NCBI RefSeq assembly: GCF_963169125.1
Contig: NC_084802.1
Location: 15,562,896-15,626,895, forward strand
Length of the DNA: 64,000 bases
Direction of reading: 5' to 3'
From: Humulus lupulus
Lineage: Eukaryota > Streptophyta > Magnoliopsida > Rosales > Cannabaceae
Shown here: positions 57,868 through 64,000 of the stretch, one piece after another
Layout: each line of letters opens with the position of its first letter
How positions within the stretch are numbered: the stretch's first letter is position 1
Program-made: the position numbers and the translations under genes
Notes under the pieces: model-generated
What the model was told of the DNA's origin: nothing
The model's database searches: none
Seen by the model: only the letters and a program-made list of their open reading frames with translations

Positions 57868-59411
57868 ATGACTAGTCTTGAAATGTCAGGAATTATTAAT
57901 TGCCTAAGGTCACTCAGTACCGATTCCAATGTCTCTCTTGCCCGAAAGGTAAACTAAAATAATCTATACACATATACATACATATGATCCATTATATGCA
58001 TTATTATTCTCTATCAATCCATACGAACAGTTTATATAGGTGTTTGGAAAAATAGTTTTTTCAGTCATTTTATACATATATATTTTTTTTATAATTAACC
58101 TGACAGACATAATGTATATATGCAGCTTGGAGCTGAGTTTGTAGGGACCTTCATATTGGTGTTCTCGGCCACCGGAGGGCCAATCTTAAACGAAAAGTAC
58201 AATGGAGTGGAAACATTGATGGGCAACGCGGCCTGCGCAGGGCTGGCGGTGATGGTGGTGGTCTTCTCCATAGGCCACATCTCCGGCGCACACATAAACC
58301 CAGCGGTGACCATCGCCTTCGCCGCGCTGAGACACTTCCCTTGGGCCCATGTTCCGGGCTACATAACAGTCCAGGTTTTGGGTTCCATTTCAGCCTCTTT
58401 CGCTCTCAAGGCTGTGTTTCATCCCTTCATGTCCGGTGGAGTTACGGTGCCTAGCCCTGGAGTCAGCCATGCCCAAGTTTTCATGCTTGAGTTCATCCTC
58501 ACCTTCTTCCTCATGTTTATCATCACTGCTGTGGCCACAGACACTTGCGCGGTACGTACTTTGATTAATGTTACGAAACTCTCATATATATAATCTATAT
58601 ATATATATTTATATGTGTGTGTTTATATGATGCAATTAATGTATAGTTGATATACATATAATTTTGTATTTTTCTTTAATGTATTTGTTCCCAATTAAAA
58701 ATTGTGACAGGTTGGAGAGTTAGCAGGTATAGCGATTGGAGCTACAATTCTACTGGATGTACTTCTTGCAGGGTTTGTATATACATATGTATACCTTTAT
58801 ATTCTTATTTTGTTTTTCTGTAGATATTACATATTAATCAAAATAACTCAAACTAGAAAGAGAAAAAATTGTTAATATATATGTTGAGTTAGTGATATAA
58901 TAGAAGAATATTGGTAAGGGTGTTCTAAAATATTATAAGGAAGTGACATATTGTTATTGATACAATTTAATATCGGATCTCACATATTTCATTCTAATAA
59001 ATATTATGGTGTATGGCTAATTAATCATAGTATTTATACTTATGTGATGTTGAACATCTTAAAATATAAAATAACAACATTCATAATAAAATGGTGAGAG
59101 ATGACATGGCAGGCCAACAACGGGTGCATCGATGAATCCTGTAAGGACAATAGGGCCAGCAATAGCAAGAGGAAATTACAGAGGAATATGGATGTATATG
59201 GTGGCTCCACCTCTTGGGGCCATTGTTGGGGCTGCTACCTACACTGCCGTTAAACTCCACGATAAACCACCAATTCAGGTATTTTTTTAGAACTTTAATT
59301 AACACCTTATTTATAAATTTGTAACTGAAAGTATATATTAAGAATGATTGGAGTGATTAAGTTAAGGGTATAATTTTTTTTTAATCAATACAGCCACCAA
59401 ACATGTTGTGA
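57868..59411 (+). CDS. NIP-type aquaporin, group II (NIP5/NIP6-like), five exons
   Basis: Channel of the plant plasma or endomembrane for small neutral solutes; group II NIPs carry boric acid or related metalloids. Exons: 57868-57948, 58126-58551, 58711-58772, 59113-59278 and 59394-59411 (about 250 residues); all introns are GT-AG and the frame stays open across them. Exon 2 holds helices 1-4, with [12 protein letters not shown] and the first box HINPAVT. Exons 3-4 hold helices 5-6 and the second box as NPV (GASMNPVRT). Read against known aquaporins, the aromatic/Arg filter is A, V, A, R. The NPV box and GELAGIA, PTTG words fit NIP5/NIP6. The cytosolic N-terminus is short; an in-frame ATG also lies at 57859 and another at 57883. 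The last exon (PPNML then TGA) is the least certain; reading on from exon 4 instead ends at TAG 59288-59290. Confidence 0.9.
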
Positions 59412-60016
59412 TTCTATAGACAAAGCTAGTTTTGTTAAGGAACCCTATTAGCCATTTTAGGACAAATGTTGAAAAGTAATATAATAAAAGATCGATATTA
59501 CAAACAAAGACAATATCCTTGATAACTACTTCTATATGTGAGTTGATTAATCAGCAGGGGTCACGCAATCAGATTCCACGATGATATTATTATACCCAAG
59601 ACTATTGAAAATCATCTTATTATTTTTTTATTACTCACCCTTGTTATAAGTTAATTACATTATTAAATATATTATACTCATCAAATATTAAAAGTGCCCC
59701 ACATTGAATACAAATTTGTATAAAGATATCAACACAATTATAAAATAATGGGTTATACTTTATTCATTTTTAATTAAATTTAGGTTAATATATATTTAAT
59801 CCTTAAAAACAATATTACTTGAAAATCGATTTCCCCAATTTAGAATTTTCATTTTGTATATTAAAAAAACTCACTTTTGCCTAAATTTAATGAGTAGATA
59901 GATATATCTCAACACCTAAATTCGTTTTAAATTCATTAAAAAATTACCTCAAAACTATTAGAATTATATTTTTATATATATATTTTTTAATTAAAAATAT
60001 ATTTATATAAAGTAAC
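59412..60016. other. AT-rich intergenic stretch after NIP
   Basis: No coding frame is seen. It would hold the 3' UTR and polyadenylation signals; AATAAA-like words occur but none is distinctive. Confidence 0.45.
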
Positions 60017-60735
60017 TGTTGGAAATGAGGATAAATTTCCCAGTTCAAGAATCTTAGATGAATCTCGGTAAACCAAAAATGAATCTAAGAACACAAATCA
60101 GTAAGACTAATTATCAAACAATTAGAAAATGAAAAATATGAAAGCATAAATCAACACAAGTATATATACTGGTTCAGAACAAGATCAATGTGATCTTGAA
60201 CCTAATCCTATTTTAGGAACCACTATCTCTTCTTTATTCAATCAACGAAATGAGTACAAGACTTCAATGGAGCTTCTTAGAACAATCTTGGATCAAACTC
60301 TCTAAAACACTTAATCACACAGGTGTTTTCCTCTCAATCCCTGAGCAAGCACTTTCCCAACAGTTGTGCTTCTCAATACAGTTCCCCAAACTCAGCTCTC
60401 ACAATTTTCTCAATACTCAATCTTGATTTTCACACTTGAGCTCTCTCGTCTAATCTGGCTTTTCTGTTGTTTCATCTGTGTAGTGTTCTTCTCTCTTCGT
60501 TTTTCTCTTCTCTGTTTTTGTTGTGTCTTCTAACAAGTGAATCTCACATGTCCTTTTATAGACCAAGGACTGAAAATTAATGAGGTTGTTATGATAGTTG
60601 AGAACCAAACAACTCATTAACAGAATTAGTTGAGATTTAGAGAAACTACCCCCACAATAACCAATAACAAATAAGATATAAGAAATTAGCTCTAAATATA
60701 ATATATCAAACACAAAATATTTTAACATATACTTA
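60017..60735 (-). mobile_element. LTR-like sequence, probable solo or partial LTR, right end unclear
   Basis: Starts TGTTGGAAATGAGG and contains a reversed TATA box (CCTTTTATAGACC near 60555) followed, on the minus strand, by a pyrimidine-rich leader (CTTCTCTCTTCG). The layout suits U5-R-U3 of a minus-strand LTR. I could not find a matching right end or TSD, so it may extend to about 61000 or be truncated. Confidence 0.45.
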
Positions 60736-62020
60736 AACATAAAATATCATTTTCTCAAATAATTAAATGTAAATATTAAATCTTAAACAATGAATCATTA
60801 CGTATTTTTTCATAATCACTCAATTTAAAGAATTATTACATGGATCCTATAAAGCGCATAATATAAATATTACATAAAAAAATTAAATAACTCTAATAAA
60901 CAAGTTATAATATGAAATTGAAATATTATATCATTTACCACATCAATATTATTTTCTTCTAAAAAAAAGTACTAAAGGCACTACAATATATACATACATA
61001 TATCTACATTTAATAACAGTTATTAATAAAATGTTTATGATCTAACTCCAAAAAATTAACTAAAAAAGTTGTCCAAATTTATAAAATATTAATGGTAATT
61101 GATTTTTTAGAAAACTCTAGATTCTAAATATTTTTATATTAATATACATATACATATATAATCGGAGTAGGATCAAGGCGACACACTCAATACCAATCCC
61201 ACCATACCTGCTTAAATATTAAGTGGAAAATCCCTGCTCTGTGCCTTGCATGCACCACGTAAAATGGTTAAAAACAGCTCATTAAGATTGGTTCACTATG
61301 GTACGTATATTGCCCCCACACCATGAAATTCACATCCCTATACTTTGTTGTAAATATATACATTTTTAATTCTATGAACAACGTATAACACATCTTCTTT
61401 TTGTACGTAATGGTGAGAAAACCTAACTCACTTATTGTTCTCCAATTGAATAGGTTCATGATGACTCTACTCGCCGAGTTTTCTCATCAGCAAGTTAATT
61501 GATTTCAACCTTTTTCTAAGGCAAGGGTATCAATGTAAGTGCATAGTTATATTATATTAGTGATTTTTTTTGGTAATAATTAATAAATGCATTTCTGTTA
61601 TATGGAAATTTATTATTAAATATTGCTATGAAACATTATATGGTTCCAGCACTAATTGCAAAATTAACTTGAATATTGGTTCCCACTATATTAATGTAAA
61701 ATATTAAATTTTTTAATTTTAATAATGATGTAGCATCAAGTTGTATTAAACACTATATAATGCTACATAACATTAATCTTTATGATATAATTGACATTTT
61801 CTCATAATAATTTTGTTGCAGGTGTGACAAATCTGCTGAAAAATCATCACAAATCAACTACTTGCAAAATATTTATAACAAAGATTTTGTTGATTTTAAT
61901 TTTTGTAAAAGATCGTTTTATATGTATTTACATGGCAAGTCGTATATCCGTGAAGGAGTTATATCTAATATATATAATATAATGCTCGATTATTCCTATC
62001 TAATCTCAATTGTTTGATCG

Positions 62021-62051
<31 letters not shown>

Positions 62052-62189
62052 GGTGTGTGGATGGTTATTGCCTTTCATCATCACGAACTAACATTCAAAC
62101 TTAAGTTGTCCAAGAATTAATAGCACTTAATTTTATAAAAGTCAATATATGGTAAGCCCACATTTTTTCATGTTTATATTTATATATAT
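60736..62189. other. AT-rich intergenic stretch
   Basis: Nothing coding can be supported. A less AT-rich segment at about 61150-61500 (GCATGCACCACG, CCCCCACACCATG) has no frame and no recognisable element. Confidence 0.45.
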
Positions 62190-62444
62190 GGGTAATTAGC
62201 GGCTAAATTGCATGTTCTTTTACAAGTGTAGTACTTAAGTCTCTTATCTTTTTTTTTTTTTTTTTTGCTGGCAAAAGTGTCGAACATTACATAATTGGTA
62301 CACATTTTCCTCAAACCGTTATCCGTCTGTTAAAATGAGGATTAAATATGAATGTTAGAGACTATTGTCGCCAAAAAAGAAAAAAAAAATTAGGGACTTA
62401 AATGTTTCAATTTTTAAAGAACAAGGAATTTAGCTGCCAATTCC
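62190..62444. mobile_element. Small MITE with ~50-bp inverted ends
   Basis: GGTAATTAGCGGCTAAATT at the left pairs with AATTTAGCTGCCAATTCC at the right, and GTTCTTTTACAAGT...ACTTAAGTC pairs with GACTTAAATGTTT...AAAGAACA. The TSD is not clear. No protein. Confidence 0.75.
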
Positions 62445-62586
62445 ATATTTTTTTTCTTCAAGAAAATCAAATACTCTATAATTAACATATAAAAAATTAT
62501 TTCATAGATTTTTTTAAGAGGCTATTGACTGCCCTAAACAAGTTGTGGTAATTCTACTATTGTATAGTCCCATATTATTTTTTTAA

Positions 62587-63013
62587 GGGTTATTTACGAC
62601 GAAAGTACTCAAGTTATTACGTTTGTAGCACTTAAGTACCCAAATTGTTTTCTTGGCGACGAAAGTACCTTCCGTCCATATTTTGCTACAGTTTGGTACA
62701 ACCGTCAGTTCTCACTATTAAATTTGTTTGTAAAACGTAGGCAAAAGTACTCAATTAAATGGATATTTGCAGCGAAAATACCTAATTTAAAAGGTGTTTG
62801 CAGCGAAAGTGGTCAATTTAAAAGATGTTTGCGATGAAAATACCCAAGTTATAAACAAATTTTACATCATATAGGTGGACTTAACGACGAAATAGACAAT
62901 TGCACTAAACTGCACCAAAACATGGACGAAATTTACTTTTCGCCACCAAAAAAATAACTTGAGTACTTAAGTGCCACAAACACAATAATTTAAGTACTTT
63001 CGCCGCAAATATC
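62587..63013. mobile_element. MITE with 9-bp TSD TTTTTTTAA
   Basis: Inverted ends of about 50 bp (ACGACGAAAGTACTCAAG against CTTTCGCCGCAAAT, and GTTTGTAGCACTTAAGTAC against GTACTTAAGTGCCACAAAC) are flanked by TTTTTTTAA at 62578-62586 and 63014-63022. The interior has three loose repeats of GTTTGCAGCGAAA. A 9-bp duplication again suggests a Mutator-type origin. Confidence 0.88.
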
Positions 63014-63022
63014 TTTTTTTAA

Positions 63023-63424
63023 TTACAAAATTAAGATAAAATAATTTTTTTACATTACCTCATATATTAGTTTCTCTATTGTTTTCTTTACATTATTTAA
63101 ATATTTTTATTAATTAAAATCATAGAAAATAATAAATTTGGAGAGAGAGAAAAAATTGAATAAATATTTTTTTTAAAATGTGTAAAGGAACTTTAAAATG
63201 TTAGAAATGATTAAATATTTTTTATATTAAAAATTTCCTTCTCTACATTTATAGATTTTTAGAGATCTTTTAACTATATTTTTTAAATTATTTAATTTTC
63301 TTTCTCTATGTCTTCAAATTTATTAGTTTTTATTTTTTTATTATTTTAATTAATAAAAATATTTAGAGATATAATATTTAAATGATGTAAAGAAAATATA
63401 GAAAAACTGATATATTATATAAAA
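63023..63424. other. AT-rich intergenic stretch
   Basis: No gene is seen. It contains paired inverted words (AAATTTATTAGTTTTTATTTTTTTATT and its complement near 63120), possibly an old MITE. Confidence 0.4.
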
Positions 63425-64000
63425 TGTTGACGCCGTTTTTCGTCAACTTGAAATGTAGAGCACGTAAACAGTAAAAAATTATGGCTAGAAAAATACAATA
63501 AAGCAAGGAGGATTTTTTACATGGTTCAGCAGTTAATTCTGCCTAATCCACGAGTTTTTGTTATTAGAACTTAGGGAATTTCTGGAAATTCTTCAAAGAT
63601 GAATTCTCCAGAGTTTCTCTCAAGATCACAAAATTTTGGTCCATTACAAAGGCACAGGACTTCTCTATTTATAGAGGAAGTATCAGAATACTATCCTACA
63701 CGTTTATGGGAAGTTATCATTTACATTAATAAATTTAATGGCTTTAAAAGCTTGTAACTCCTATGTACAAGGAAACGTACCCTGAAGATCAGGGGGCGTA
63801 TAACTGACTAATAAATATCCCTATATTATAGGGAAGTTACAACAATAAATGTAGACTGCGTCTCTCCAAGTGACTCACTAAGCTGTTCGAAACCAGCAAT
63901 GAACATCGCCAGCATTGTGCCAGTCCAGGTCTCTAAGTGGCTTTCGAGTTGTATTATTTTCTCAAGATCAACTTGGAAAGGGTAAATACCATTGAGGCTG
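63425..64000 (-). mobile_element. Left end of a Tat-like LTR, cut by the window edge
   Basis: Starts TGTTGACGCCGTTTTTCGTC and follows the LTR of element D in order (GGTTCAGCAGTTAATTCTGCC, reversed TATA box CTCTATTTATAGAGG near 63662). It is clearly diverged from D, so it is a related subfamily. Its right end, and whether it is solo or full-length, cannot be seen. Confidence 0.85.

Noticed and set aside
60450..60740. 96-codon minus-strand gene
   Set aside because: It falls in the pyrimidine-rich LTR-like leader. Its composition and lack of similarity argue against a gene.
61140..61560. Possible gene fragment with lower AT content
   Set aside because: No splice pattern, frame or similarity could be supported on either strand.
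1..64000. tRNA or rRNA genes
   Set aside because: No cloverleaf-like A and B box pair or rRNA core was recognised; a dedicated scan was not possible.

Overview
The window looks like nuclear DNA of a flowering plant, probably a eudicot with a large, transposon-rich genome. It is AT-rich, carries nested LTR retrotransposons of typical plant lineages (Ty1/copia, Ty3/gypsy Tat, Ty3/gypsy chromovirus), a Mutator-like DNA transposon carrying a SUMO-protease-like gene, several MITEs, and a single recognisable host gene: an intron-containing NIP aquaporin at about 57.9-59.4 kb. No tRNA, rRNA, CRISPR array or bacterial-type operon was seen, and I cannot name the species. LAYOUT. 1-9274: minus-strand Ty1/copia element with 1.86-kb LTRs (left one cut by the window edge) and a broken gag-pol. 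9275-17724: plus-strand 3' part of a Tat-lineage Ty3/gypsy element (B): a chimeric pol fragment, a 65-bp tandem repeat, a foreign solo LTR (11866-13009, TSD ACGAC), a broken antisense gene with introns and a Transposase_28-like region, a polypurine tract and an internally deleted 3' LTR. 17725-19172: AT-rich, nothing coding. 19178-35297: a complete minus-strand Tat element (D, TSD ATAAC) of the same family as B. It is interrupted by a truncated chromovirus (E, 20591 to about 25446, itself holding a solo LTR with TSD CCCAC) and by a solo chromovirus LTR (31175-33739, TSD GATAC). 35546-42799: a MULE with ~120-bp TIRs, a decayed mudrA gene and a convergent DUF1985/Ulp1-like gene. Large inverted arrays of a CTCGAT motif lie near both ends. 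42808-47458: AT-rich DNA with a fold-back MITE, a second MITE and AT-rich repeats. 47464-55307: a young gag-only (TR-GAG-type) LTR element (G, TSD ATGTT) with apparently identical LTRs, an intact 724-codon gag, no pol, and a spacer full of the palindrome TCCGATCGGA. 56162-56926: solo LTR (TSD ACACA). 57067-57394: MITE related to the one at 44.2 kb. 57868-59411: NIP aquaporin gene. 59412-64000: AT-rich DNA with an LTR-like leader, two MITEs, and the start of another Tat-like LTR at the right edge. HOW THE PARTS RELATE. Almost everything is transposon-derived, and several target-site duplications give a clear nesting order. Element G has no enzymes but shares its primer-binding site and the folded LTR terminus with the Tat families next to it, so it was probably mobilised by a Tat-type element. 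The Tat and copia genes carry many stop codons that look like C-to-T changes, as expected for old, methylated copies, whereas G is intact. The aquaporin has its pore motifs and splice sites in order and is probably a working group-II NIP, a metalloid (boric acid/silicic acid) channel class, with an unusually short N-terminus.
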